Of a stretch of 64,000 nt of DNA, positions 34,198-41,808 are shown piece after piece. The first letter of the stretch is position 1. Every line of letters begins with the position of its first letter. The DNA comes from JASHPR01 sp963815375 (lineage in GTDB: Bacteria; Actinomycetota; Actinomycetes; Streptosporangiales; Streptosporangiaceae), in the NCBI GenBank assembly GCA_963815375.1, contig CAWFGX010000005.1, positions 62,001 to 126,000 of the forward strand. The letters run 5' to 3'. The notes under the pieces were generated by a model that was not told the origin of the DNA, ran no database searches, and worked only from the letters and a program-made list of their open reading frames with translations. The position numbers and the translations under genes were made by a program.

Positions 34198-34596
34198 TCA
34201 GCGGGCGAACTTGTCGATGGCGGCCTGGGTGACGGGGGTGAAGAAGTTGACGAGGTTGCCGTCGGGATCGCGGAACAGCAGCGACCGGTTGCCCCACGGC
34301 ATCGTGGTGGGCTCGTTGACGAAGTCCTCGACGAAGCCGGCCAGGTTCTTGTGCACGCCGTCGCCGTCGTCGACAAGGAACTCGATGATTACGGTGCTGT
34401 TGTCGGCTGGCCGGGCGGCGCCAGGGGCGAACAGCGGAACGGTGCGGGTGCTGGCGATCGCGAGAGTGGCGGAGCCGATGGTGAGCTCGGCGAAGTTCTC
34501 GTTCGACCAGGTCGCCTGGACGCCAGTGGCCAGCTCGTAGAACCCGGCCAGCCGGGCGACGTCGTCGGTGATGATGCGGATAGAGACGAATTCCAT
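34198..34596 (-). CDS. VOC family (glyoxalase/bleomycin resistance-like) protein
   Basis: 132-residue single-chain VOC protein: MEFVSIRIITDDVARLAGFY, SATLAIASTRTVPLF, IIEFLVDDGDGVHKNLAGFV and LLFRDPDGNLVNFFTPVTQA, the usual two beta-alpha-beta-beta-beta modules. RDPDGN(L) with a downstream acidic/aromatic end is the typical C-terminal metal/fold motif. Substrate unknown. ATG 34596 has AGGAGATC upstream. It is divergent to the WYL regulator with a clear palindrome between them, so direct control is likely. Confidence 0.87.
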   Translation of the reverse strand: MEFVSIRIITDDVARLAGFYELATGVQATWSNENFAELTIGSATLAIASTRTVPLFAPGAARPADNSTVIIEFLVDDGDGVHKNLAGFVEDFVNEPTTMPWGNRSLLFRDPDGNLVNFFTPVTQAAIDKFAR

Positions 34597-34645
34597 GGTG
34601 ATCTCCTTGTCAGCGGGAACGTCCTGCACTGCCACGCTAGAACTG

Positions 34646-34670
34646 ATACCGGGCAGAATCGGCCCGGTAT
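34646..34670. promoter_or_regulatory. Palindromic operator between VOC and WYL genes
   Basis: Arms ATACCGGG (34646-34653) and CCCGGTAT (34663-34670) with a 9-nt spacer. It lies 50 nt from the VOC start and 19 nt from the WYL regulator start. Candidate binding site for the WYL protein, allowing autoregulation and control of the VOC gene. Confidence 0.6.
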
Positions 34671-34688
34671 TGTTGAGATACTTGCGCC

Positions 34689-35690
34689 ATGGCCCGTCCG
34701 ACCGCACGCGTCCTGTCCCTGCTGGAGCTGCTGCAGTCAGGCGGTGTCCGGACGGTGGCCGAGCTGGCCGGCCGGCTCGGCGTCGACGAGCGCACCGTGC
34801 GGCGGTACGCGGACCACCTGATAGACCTCGACGTGCCGGTCGAGTCGGTGCGAGGCCGCTACGGCGGGTACCGGCTCGGCTCCGGCTACCGGATGCCGCC
34901 GCTCATGCTCAGCGACGACGAGGCACTGGCTGTCATGCTCGGCCTGGTCGCGGGCCGCCGGACGGGACTGGTGACGACCGCCGGCACGGCCAGCGAGACG
35001 GCGGCGGCCAAGATCCGCCGGGTACTGCCACAGCGGCTTGCCCGCAGGCTCGACGCCGTGCTCGGTTCCCTTGCCTTCACCGCCCCGCAGGGCGAGGCAC
35101 CCGCGCCGGGTACCGGGGTCCTGCTCTCGATCGCCGACGCAGTGCACCATCACCGGCCAATCTCGATCCGGTACACCGCCCGCGATGGCCAGCGCAGCGA
35201 ACGCACCCTGCACCCATACGGGCTCGTCGCCCACTCCGGCCGCTGGTACGTGACGGGCGCAGATCCCGATATCGGGGAGGACCGGACGCTGCGGCTCGAC
35301 CGCATCGCCGATGCCAGGACGCTGCCTGGCTCGTTCGAGCCGCCGACCGGATTCTCCCCGGCACAGCACGTCCTGTCCGCCCTCGCCACGACCCCGTACC
35401 GGCATGAAGTGACCCTGAGCATCCAGGGCACGATCGAGCAGATCCGGGCCCGGCTCCCCGCCAGCGTCGCGATCGTGACAGAGCTGCCGCCTGCGGGCGG
35501 CGGTGACCCGCATACCGGACGCTGGTTCCGCGTCGAGCTCCAAGCCGAACGGCTCGACTGGCTGCCCCCGCTGCTCGCCTCGCTCGACCTGCCGTTCGCC
35601 GTCCAGCGACCCGACGAGCTCCGCGACCTCGTCGCCGCGCTCGCCAGCCGGCTAACCGCATCCGCCCGGCGGGATGCAGCAAGCCAGTAA
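34689..35690 (+). CDS. WYL domain-containing transcriptional regulator (YafY type)
   Basis: 333-residue regulator. The HTH_11 winged helix is at the N-terminus: RVLSLLELLQSGGVRTVAEL, GVDERTVRRYADHL, VESVRGRYGGYRLGSG. The WYL domain lies in the middle (SIRYTARDGQRSERTLHPYG, LVAHSGRWYVTGADPD) and a WCX-like C-terminal domain follows (HEVTLSIQGTIEQIRARLPA). WYL domains bind small ligands or nucleic acid. ATG 34689. Divergent to the VOC gene with a shared palindrome; probably a local one-regulator, one-enzyme unit. Confidence 0.92.
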   Translation: MARPTARVLSLLELLQSGGVRTVAELAGRLGVDERTVRRYADHLIDLDVPVESVRGRYGGYRLGSGYRMPPLMLSDDEALAVMLGLVAGRRTGLVTTAGTASETAAAKIRRVLPQRLARRLDAVLGSLAFTAPQGEAPAPGTGVLLSIADAVHHHRPISIRYTARDGQRSERTLHPYGLVAHSGRWYVTGADPDIGEDRTLRLDRIADARTLPGSFEPPTGFSPAQHVLSALATTPYRHEVTLSIQGTIEQIRARLPASVAIVTELPPAGGGDPHTGRWFRVELQAERLDWLPPLLASLDLPFAVQRPDELRDLVAALASRLTASARRDAASQ

Positions 35691-35984
35691 CGCTGGACCT
35701 GCGGGCCCGGGCTGGCGGGCAGCCGTTCCGGTTCACGGGCCTGTGCGCTCACGTTGCGGTCCGACGTCGGGATCGACCGGGCCGACCCCGCAGGCCAGAC
35801 ATGACTCAGGCTCCTGCCGGAACGGCGGCAGCTGGCGCGCGCCGCGATGGAAGCTGCCGCGGTGCTGGTGCCGGGCAGCACCGCCGGGACAAGGTGACGG
35901 GCGCAGGGTGGATGACATGGAGCTGGGCGTGCGGGGGAGAGAAGCGGTCCAGCCCGCGGACGCTCGCGGCCAGCGGCAGACCCA

Positions 35985-36110
35985 ACCAATTGCCTTACCT
36001 GGCAGCGCTGTCGGCCAACTTCCCGGCTGGCGGCCACAGGTGGACGCTGGGGCCGGACCGCTGGATCAGGCGGACAACCACGGGATGCGTGGCCTGCTCG
36101 GCCTGATCAC
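35985..36110 (+). pseudogene. DUF2637 locus remnant C
   Basis: ACCAATTGCC at 35985 is followed 68 nt later by the codons for RWIRRTTTGCVACSA and a TGA. The protein part is identical in type to copy B (WIRRTTTGCVALL) but stops within 17 residues, and then the VOC gene starts on the other strand. Third dispersed fragment of the same leader and start region. Confidence 0.6.
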
Positions 36111-36120
36111 GGGTACGGTC

Positions 36121-36480
36121 TCAGCCGTGCACCGTGATGACGTACCCGTCGGGGTCGGCGAAAGCGAACGTGCGACCGAACGGCCCGTCGAACGGCGCGG
36201 TCACGATGGTCACGCCATGCTTGGCCAGGTCGTCGTGCAAGGTGTCGATGCCGCCGTCCGCCTTCAGCCACAGCGCCACGCCCCAGCCGAGCCGGGGGGC
36301 CGCGTCCAGGTCCACCATGGGCTCACGGACGGCGAACGGAACCGGCTCGGTGGCGAACACCACCGCCCCGGGCGGCGAGCCGGGCGCGCGGCGCAGCCCC
36401 AGCCGTTCAGTGTAGAAACGCGCCGATCCCTCCAGGTCTCGCACCTGGAGTGCGACGAAATCGGGTCCGGTAACGGCCAT
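36121..36480 (-). CDS. VOC family protein
   Basis: 119-residue VOC protein: DFVALQVRDLEGSARFYTER, LGLRRAPGSPPGAVVFATEP, GWGVALWLKADGGIDTLHDD and FAFADPDGYVITVHG. The last is the conserved DPDGY(V) strand. Substrate unknown; similar proteins are often called glyoxalases or resistance proteins without proof. ATG 36480 has AGGAGG upstream. Divergent to a MarR gene with two perfect palindromes between, so it is likely under that repressor. Confidence 0.88.
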   Translation of the reverse strand: MAVTGPDFVALQVRDLEGSARFYTERLGLRRAPGSPPGAVVFATEPVPFAVREPMVDLDAAPRLGWGVALWLKADGGIDTLHDDLAKHGVTIVTAPFDGPFGRTFAFADPDGYVITVHG

Positions 36481-36496
36481 GATCGCGACCTCCTGT

Positions 36497-36519
36497 CAGT
36501 ATCAGGTATCCTGATACTG
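36497..36519. promoter_or_regulatory. MarR operator O1
   Basis: Perfect palindrome with arms CAGTATCAG and CTGATACTG and a GTATC spacer. It lies next to the VOC start side of the gap. The TATCAGG half-site recurs in O2. Confidence 0.7.
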
Positions 36520-36525
36520 ATGACT

Positions 36526-36548
36526 CTATATCAGGGTGCCTGATATAG
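36526..36548. promoter_or_regulatory. MarR operator O2
   Basis: Perfect palindrome with arms CTATATCAGG and CCTGATATAG and a GTG spacer, just upstream of the MarR ribosome site. It shares the half-site TATCAGG with O1, which fits one dimeric MarR protein controlling both genes. Confidence 0.7.
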
Positions 36549-36565
36549 CAAAGGAGGGCCGTTTG

Positions 36566-37012
36566 ATGTCCGCCGTCCGTCCGGGCCGTGTCACGGGCCA
36601 CCCCGGGTACCTGCTCAAGCGCGCCCAGGCCACGCTCAATGCCGCAATGACCGGCGTGCTGCGCGAGCACGGCGCCACGCTCGCGCAGTACGCCGTGCTC
36701 ACCGCCCTGGACGAGGAGCCGGGGCTGTCCAACGCCGGCCTGGCGCGCCGGGCGTTCGTCACGCCGCAGACCATGAACCAGGTACTGCAGGAACTCGAGC
36801 AGAAGGGATGGGTGGCCCGCCACCCGGACCCCGCACACGCCCGCATCCTGCAAGCGGACCTGACCCCGGCCGGCCGCATGGCGCTGCGGGCCTGCCGGCT
36901 GGCGGTCGACGCTGTCGAGGAACAGATGCTCGCCCCCCTCGCCCCCGGCGACATCGAGCAGTTCACAGCAACGCTGCGAGCTTGCATCCAGGCACTCTCC
37001 CAGGACCGGTGA
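36566..37012 (+). CDS. MarR family transcriptional regulator
   Basis: 148-residue winged-helix repressor. HPGYLLKRAQATLNAAMTGV forms the dimerisation helix, LREHGATLAQYAVLTALDEE leads into the HTH, and RRAFVTPQTMNQVLQELEQK is the recognition helix. The wing is GWVARHPDPAHARILQADLT. The C-terminal helix EQFTATLRACIQALSQDR closes the dimer. ATG 36566 is preceded by GGAGGG. An earlier in-frame codon at 36536 lies inside operator O2. Likely represses itself and the divergent VOC gene. Confidence 0.92.
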   Translation: MSAVRPGRVTGHPGYLLKRAQATLNAAMTGVLREHGATLAQYAVLTALDEEPGLSNAGLARRAFVTPQTMNQVLQELEQKGWVARHPDPAHARILQADLTPAGRMALRACRLAVDAVEEQMLAPLAPGDIEQFTATLRACIQALSQDR

Positions 37013-37180
37013 GCATCTGTACCGGGCACATGTAACAGCCACCGCCACCCCCGGCACTTGGACCACGGGCAAGGAAAATGCGGTGCCGAGATTGCCGTCA
37101 GTAGCGGCTGAGCTGCTGCGGCCGACCTGCCTGCGCGCGCTGGAGGCGTCAACAGTGGACAGCTGCGCAGAGGGAGCCGG

Positions 37181-37834
37181 TCAGGGCGGCGGTCGTTCGC
37201 CTCCTTCGAGGCCGGCCTGGACGAAGCGAATCACCGTATCCACGAGCCTGAGCAGTTCGGCAGCGCTCGGCGGCGCTGCAAGGGCCTGGGCTTCATCGCT
37301 CTCGTAGAGCTCACGCAGGCCGGCCACGGCGGACAACGCCGCGAGGCGCGGGATGAGGCTGTTTGCTGGCTGGCCGAGATCTCTGCCAATAGCCTCGGCC
37401 AGAACGCGCTCGAAGGGGTAGTAGCTGGCGCGGGCGCGGCCGCGAAGCTCGGGCTCGGTGGTGATGATGCGTGCGCGCAAAGCGCGCAGTTCCCAGAAGC
37501 GTCCGTCCAGCTCGGTCCCGGCGGTCTCAGCCGCTGTCATCGTGGCCGCCATCCAGTCGCGCAGTGCTTCCAGCGCCGACTCGTGCGGCGGTCGCGTGGC
37601 GAGACGCTCGCTCAGGCTGTCGAGCGTGAACGGGTCGGCGTCGAAGAGCAGTTCCTCCTTGGCGGGGAAGTGCACTGTCACGGTCCTGGGCGCGACGTCA
37701 GCTCGTTCCGAGATGTCGTTGATCGTGGTCTCGCGGTAGCCACGCTCGGCGAAGAGCTCGAGGGCGGCCTTTTGGATCGCCTGCCGGGTACGCCTCTTCC
37801 GGCGTTCCTGCCGGTCAGCCACTTCTGCCGTCAT
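37181..37834 (-). CDS. TetR/AcrR family regulator
   Basis: 217-residue repressor. The N-terminal HTH reads RTRQAIQKAALELFAERGYR, ETTINDISERADVAPRTVTV and HFPAKEELLFDADPFTLDSL, the canonical TetR pattern in the subgroup with an F-PAKEEL motif. The C-terminal domain is all-helical and ligand-binding, unassigned. ATG 37834. The NTF2-like gene faces it across a 71-nt AT-rich gap, so it probably controls that gene and itself. Confidence 0.9.
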   Translation of the reverse strand: MTAEVADRQERRKRRTRQAIQKAALELFAERGYRETTINDISERADVAPRTVTVHFPAKEELLFDADPFTLDSLSERLATRPPHESALEALRDWMAATMTAAETAGTELDGRFWELRALRARIITTEPELRGRARASYYPFERVLAEAIGRDLGQPANSLIPRLAALSAVAGLRELYESDEAQALAAPPSAAELLRLVDTVIRFVQAGLEGGERPPP

Positions 37835-37905
37835 GGGATCATCCTACTTGACGAGCATTATTGCTAGCATAGCATTATTACTATTCTTGCAACGAGGAGG
37901 CACCC
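37835..37905. promoter_or_regulatory. AT-rich divergent promoter with repeats
   Basis: This short gap is strikingly AT-rich for the window. It holds AGCATTATT twice (37854-37862 and 37871-37879) and GCTAGCATAGC (37863-37873) between them. Candidate TetR operator and divergent promoters. The exact half-sites cannot be fixed by eye. Confidence 0.5.
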
Positions 37906-38367
37906 ATGCCAGGCTTCATCTCCGACAGCCAGCTCGCCCGCGACCTGATCCGCATCGGCGACGAAGCGATCGCTCGTGCGGACGACGCGGCACTCCGCGC
38001 CTACTTCCGTGCGGACTACGTCTTCCACGGGCCCGGCGGCGACCTGGGCTTCGATCAGCTCAGCGCCTACTTCGCGTCCTTGCGCGCCGCCTTCAGCGAT
38101 CTGCGACTCGTCCGTGAGCAGATCATCGCGGACGGCAGCTTCCTGGCGGCGCGCACCACGTTCTCCGGTGACTTCACCGGGATCTTTACCTACTCGCCCA
38201 TCGGTCCAGTCGAGCCCACCGGTCAGCACCTCGAGTGGCAAGTGATCGGTATCTTCAGGTACGACGACGACGGGCGGCTGGCCGAGGAGTGGGTACAGAC
38301 CGACTACCGCAGCCTCCTGGCCAAGCTCGGCGTGACCACGACCGGGTCCGCCCGACAGGTGTCGTAG
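37906..38367 (+). CDS. NTF2/SnoaL-like polyketide cyclase-fold protein
   Basis: 153-residue cone-fold protein. SQLARDLIRIGDEAIARADD is the N-terminal helix, followed by AYFRADYVFHGPGGDLGFDQ, AFSDLRLVREQIIADGSFLA and the end WQVIGIFRYDDDGRLAEEWV with QTDY. This is the ester-cyclase/SnoaL pattern with a potential His in VFHGPGG. Activity unknown. ATG 37906 follows ACGAGGAGG. Divergent to TetR; a one-regulator, one-enzyme unit. Confidence 0.87.
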   Translation: MPGFISDSQLARDLIRIGDEAIARADDAALRAYFRADYVFHGPGGDLGFDQLSAYFASLRAAFSDLRLVREQIIADGSFLAARTTFSGDFTGIFTYSPIGPVEPTGQHLEWQVIGIFRYDDDGRLAEEWVQTDYRSLLAKLGVTTTGSARQVS

Positions 38368-38611
38368 CCGTGCGCGCATCACCCGAATGTCTGGACACCC
38401 CGACGCTCGCGCACGCAGGTCCACCCGCGCTGAACCGACCGTCTCCGGGCATGGAACAGCAGGGTCCACGGGATGCGAACCTGCCAAGGGTACCCGGGCC
38501 GAATCTCACCATCGCGCACGCCCAGGCGGCGAACCTGGAAGACGAGTAGCGGGTCTCCGGGTACACGGATTACACCGGTGTCGATTCCGCCAAGTTGGTT
38601 GCCGGCTCCCG

Positions 38612-39160
38612 CTAGGCCATGTTGCTAAAGGTCTGGACCCAGTGGAGTGTGGCGGCGAGGCACTGACCGGAGTGGTGGTTGCGGGCGGTCTTGTCTGATC
38701 GCATCGCGAGCCCGCGCCACTGCTTGAGCTTGCTGAAGCAGCGCTCGACGACGTTGCGGCCCCGGTACCGCTGCCGCTGCTCGTCACCGAAGTCGATCGG
38801 GCGGCCAGGTCGCTTGCGGCGGTGGGCGATCTGGTCGTCACGTTCCGGGATCGTCGTGGCGATGCCGCGCTCGCGCAGCCACGCCCGGTTCGCCCTGGAC
38901 GGGTAGCCCTTATCCGCCAGCAGCCGGTCCGGGCGCTGACGTGGCCGTCCGGTCGCGCCGGCCACGCGGATCTCGTCGAGCGTGCCGGGCAGCATGGTCG
39001 TGTCCGCGACCTGGCCACCGGTCAGGACGAACGCCAGCGCCCGCCCCTTGCCGCCGGCGACCCGGTGCGTCTTGGACGTCAACGCGCCACGGGAGCGGCC
39101 GATCGCGTGATCAGCGGGTTCATCTCCGAACTTCTTGCAGTTCGGCCGTGCCCCCTGTGT
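38612..39160 (-). CDS. IS5-family transposase, C-terminal frame (OrfB)
   Basis: This frame carries the rest of the DDE domain: KKFGDEPADHAIGRSRGALT, GGKGRALAFVLTGGQVADTT, RLLADKGYPSRANRAWLRER (second Asp, DKGYDS-like) and NVVERCFSKLKQWRGLAMRS (catalytic Glu of VERCF). ATTLHW-type C-terminus reads AATLHWVQTF. It has no start of its own that fits, so it would need frameshifting from OrfA. All three catalytic residues remain. Confidence 0.82.
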   Translation of the reverse strand, partial: TQGARPNCKKFGDEPADHAIGRSRGALTSKTHRVAGGKGRALAFVLTGGQVADTTMLPGTLDEIRVAGATGRPRQRPDRLLADKGYPSRANRAWLRERGIATTIPERDDQIAHRRKRPGRPIDFGDEQRQRYRGRNVVERCFSKLKQWRGLAMRSDKTARNHHSGQCLAATLHWVQTFSNMA

Positions 39161-39500
39161 CCCTGGGCAGGGTCGCGCCGTGCTGGTGGACACGCACGAT
39201 CGTGGAGTCGATCGACGCGATCCAGTCGACGTCGCCGCCCTGGTGAGCCATCGCCTGGACCTGCTCGAGGACGCGCGCCCAGACCCCGGCCTTCGGCCAG
39301 CGGTCCAAGTTCTTGCAGATCGTGTTCCAGTTCCCGAACCGCTCGGGCAGATCACGCCACGGCGCCCCGGTGCGAAACCGCCACGCCGTCGCCCCGGCCA
39401 CCGTGCGCCGGTCTGCCGGCGGACGGCCCGTAGCCTTCACAGCGGGAAACACAGGCCCGGGCACGGCCCACGCCTCATCAGAGATCACGTCACGCGACAC
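39120..39500 (-). CDS. IS5-family transposase, N-terminal frame (OrfA)
   Basis: About 126 residues from GTG 39500: VSRDVISDEAWAVPGPVFP, then the DUF4096 region KATGRPPADRRTVAGATAWR, FRTGAPWRDLPERFGNWNTI and DRWPKAGVWARVLEQVQAMA. The first catalytic Asp is in VDWIASIDSTIVRVHQHGAT. It ends RDTGGTAELQEVRR; the downstream frame continues with KKFGDEP. The join lies near 39125-39150. Either a programmed frameshift or decay. Confidence 0.82.
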   Translation of the reverse strand: MSRDVISDEAWAVPGPVFPAVKATGRPPADRRTVAGATAWRFRTGAPWRDLPERFGNWNTICKNLDRWPKAGVWARVLEQVQAMAHQGGDVDWIASIDSTIVRVHQHGATLPRDTGGTAELQEVRR

Positions 39501-39600
39501 AAGCACAAGGCTGCGCCCGACGACTTCGAAGACCCTCTGGCAACACGCTCCGAGGCTGACCGAGACTCGCTGCCCGCGCGCACCACCAAGCGCCTGCTGG

Positions 39601-39900
39601 TCAGACGGGATCGGTGAACGAGATCGGCTTGCCGGTGGCGTGGGCATATGCGATCTCCCTGCTCGTGGACTCGCCGATATACCCGCCGGGGTTGACGACC
39701 AGAACCCGGTCAGCCAGGTCGATCTTGCGCAGGTGGAGGGCGTCCAGCGCGGTCTTCTGCTCGCTGGTGATCAACTCGTCTGCTTCGCCTGGCGCGACGA
39801 CGATGACACCTGCGAAGGTCAGATCACGGTTCGCCGCACGCATCTCGTCCACGAACCGGGTAGAGCCGCAGATGCAGACAATCTCAGGTCGGTCGGGCAC
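39601..39900 (-). CDS. Nucleoside 2-deoxyribosyltransferase-like / DUF4406-type protein
   Basis: 99-residue Rossmann-like protein: EIVCICGSTRFVDEMRAANR, LTFAGVIVVAPGEADE, LDALHLRKIDLADRVLVVNP and GGYIGESTSREIAYAHATGK. The GSTRF loop, the ADRVLVVN strand and the ExxxA motif (STSREIAYA) match small nucleoside deoxyribosyltransferase-like proteins, often phage- or defence-associated. Enzymatic function unproven. The gene abuts the insertion sequence, and its downstream edge is intact. Confidence 0.8.
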   Translation of the reverse strand: MPDRPEIVCICGSTRFVDEMRAANRDLTFAGVIVVAPGEADELITSEQKTALDALHLRKIDLADRVLVVNPGGYIGESTSREIAYAHATGKPISFTDPV

Positions 39901-40105
39901 GGCTCAGTCCTTCGGCCGAACGGGAAACCGTCAGTGTGCACGTTGACATCACAGACAGGCACACGAGCCAGCAGTTTACGCAGCGAGATGGACACCACGC
40001 CGCTGCACCGTCGCAGCGGGAGGCGTGGCCCGTACTGGGAATGGCGCTGCTCGACGGCGAAGTCTGGGGTGCACCCGGCTCACCAGCTTCCTTTAGCAAC
40101 ACGGC

Positions 40106-40582
40106 CTAGTTGTCTGCCGCGGTCAGCTTGAGCATCGGGCGGCTGATCACAGTCTCGTGGAATGATCCGGAGCCCGATTTCAGCCAGTCGGCTTCGCGGA
40201 TCGTCGCCTCGATGGGTCTTCCAAGCCGGGTTTCGGCGGTGCTGAGCGCCTCGTAGAGCTGATCGCGATCGGGGGAGCCGAGGATGAGAACGTCGATATC
40301 TGCGACGGGTCGCTGCCCGGCCTGTCCCGCGTGGCGTGCAGCCCATGATCCATAGATGTAGGCATCGTCGATGCCGCCGACATGGCGGAGGACTTCAGCA
40401 AGGACGGCGGGGACGCCGAAAGCTCGCGTGAGGACGTCGGCCAGCCCGGCGTAGTAGGGGCTGTCGGTGTTCGCCCGCGCGAGCCGGGTGTTTCCGACCT
40501 TCCGGGTCGTGACCAGGCCTGCTTGCTCGGCACGTTGCACCTCGCGGTAGACGCTGCGGCGGCGCGTTCGCGCCTGAATCAC
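40106..40582 (-). CDS. Nucleotidyltransferase-domain protein with wHTH (possibly N-truncated)
   Basis: 158 residues. The N-terminus is part of a winged helix: RRSVYREVQRAEQAGLVTTR, KVGNTRLARANTDSPYYAGL. The second half is a minimal nucleotidyltransferase: DAYIYGSWAARHAGQAGQRP with VADIDVLILG (GSxxxR ... DxD). Such fused MNT proteins are common in actinobacteria and may act as antitoxin or transfer AMP groups. Normal members have about 40 more N-terminal residues forming the first HTH helices; here the frame has no good start above GTG 40582. Probably 5'-truncated, retaining the catalytic part. Confidence 0.68.
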   Translation of the reverse strand: MIQARTRRRSVYREVQRAEQAGLVTTRKVGNTRLARANTDSPYYAGLADVLTRAFGVPAVLAEVLRHVGGIDDAYIYGSWAARHAGQAGQRPVADIDVLILGSPDRDQLYEALSTAETRLGRPIEATIREADWLKSGSGSFHETVISRPMLKLTAADN

Positions 40583-40659
40583 CTTGGCCTCAGACTCGCG
40601 CTGACCTGGCTTCGTTCTGCTTGAAGATGGTGGCGCTTAGCCCGGCGACGGGGCGGGTC

Positions 40660-41808
40660 TCACCACAGCCGCTGCGAGGCGATCCGCGCACCCTCCGCTA
40701 GAGACCGCAGTTTCAGCCAGGCAACGCCCGGGGCGCACGACTGCATGCCGACGAACGTCTCGAAGCCGCAGTCCGTGCCAGCGATCACGCGTTCCTTCCC
40801 GACGCAGCGGGCGAATCGCTCGATGCGCTGGGCCACGAGCTCGGGGTGCTCGACGCGGTTGGTGTTGGTATCGATGACGCCCGGGATCAGCGCCTTGTCA
40901 TCGGGCAGCGGCACCTGCTCCCACAGCTGCCATTCGTGCTCGTGGCGCGGATTGGCCCCCTCAACGTAGATGAAGCCAACGTGGGTGCGCAGGATCGGCT
41001 CGATGATGCGGGACAGCTCGACGTCCTTGTGGTGGGGGCTGGCGAGGTTGCCCCAGCAGACATGCAAGCGGATCTTCTCCGGCGGCAGGCCCTCCAAGGC
41101 TTGGTTGAGCGCGTCGGTGCTGGCTTCCAGCCGGTCAAGCGGGTCAGGGCCCGGCCCGTCACTGATGATGAAGTGGTGCGCCATGGCGGCCTCAGGTGAG
41201 TCCAGCTGGAGGTTGAACCCGGCCGCTATGATCGCCCGGTACTCGCTGGCCAGCAGGTCGGCCGCGGCCTTCAGGTAAGAATCAAGAGAGTCGTAGTACC
41301 GGTTGGGGTGGTAGTACGCAACCTGCCCGGGCGTGACCGCGGTGATGAACGCCTGGTCCGGGCTGGTACCGCCCAGGGCATCGCGCAGGTCGCTGATCTC
41401 CCGGTCCATAGCGTCGTGACCGTCAGCGGACAGCGGCTCGCTGGTAACCGGCGGTGCGATGCGCTGCAGCAACTCCTCGCCCATGACCGCAGGGAAGAGC
41501 TCAGGGACCTCGAACAAGTCCAGCACTGCTATGTCGGCGTTGGCGACCCGGTCGCCGAAGCCGCCGTAGCGCTGCCTCACGTAGTCCGTGAAGCCGATCT
41601 TGCCCATCTCGCCATCGCTGACAATGTCAACCCCTACCTCGCGCTGCCGCGCGACAACGTCGCAGACGGCCTGATGCACCCGGGCGTCCAGAGCAGCCTG
41701 ATCGACGTGCTTACCCGTTGCCACGTCGATCATCAAGGCGGTGAGTTCATCGGGACGCGGGAGGCTGCCCGCGTGGGTCGTCAGGATGCGGTCGGTGCTC
41801 CGCTGCAT
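40660..41808 (-). CDS. Cobalamin-independent methionine synthase (MetE C-terminal)-like protein
   Basis: 382-residue single-domain MetE-like barrel: ILTTHAGSLPRPDELTALM, then DIVSDGEMGKIGFTDYVRQR. Zinc ligands are visible in LHVCWGNLASPHH (HxC) and AGTDCGFETF (Cys). This matches short MetE-like enzymes of catabolic or unknown methyl transfer (cobalamin-independent methionine synthase II family). Methionine synthesis from homocysteine is not certain, since the N-terminal folate-binding half is absent. ATG 41808 follows GGAGGAGTC. Monocistronic; a small palindrome lies 100 nt upstream. Confidence 0.88.
   Translation of the reverse strand: MQRSTDRILTTHAGSLPRPDELTALMIDVATGKHVDQAALDARVHQAVCDVVARQREVGVDIVSDGEMGKIGFTDYVRQRYGGFGDRVANADIAVLDLFEVPELFPAVMGEELLQRIAPPVTSEPLSADGHDAMDREISDLRDALGGTSPDQAFITAVTPGQVAYYHPNRYYDSLDSYLKAAADLLASEYRAIIAAGFNLQLDSPEAAMAHHFIISDGPGPDPLDRLEASTDALNQALEGLPPEKIRLHVCWGNLASPHHKDVELSRIIEPILRTHVGFIYVEGANPRHEHEWQLWEQVPLPDDKALIPGVIDTNTNRVEHPELVAQRIERFARCVGKERVIAGTDCGFETFVGMQSCAPGVAWLKLRSLAEGARIASQRLW

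Larger units (their letters stand above)
38612..39500 (-). mobile_element. IS5-family (IS427-like) insertion sequence
   Basis: Two overlapping minus-strand reading frames encode one DDE transposase (39120-39500 and 38612-about 39160). Arrangement and motifs are those of the IS427 group of IS5, which use a ribosomal frameshift. No convincing terminal inverted repeats or target duplication were found by eye, so the outer limits are those of the coding region. Confidence 0.8.

Noticed and set aside
38598..39545. GTTGCC(A/G)G pair as IS terminal inverted repeats
   Set aside because: Only about 8 nt, imperfect and not adjacent to a target duplication, so not reported as TIRs.
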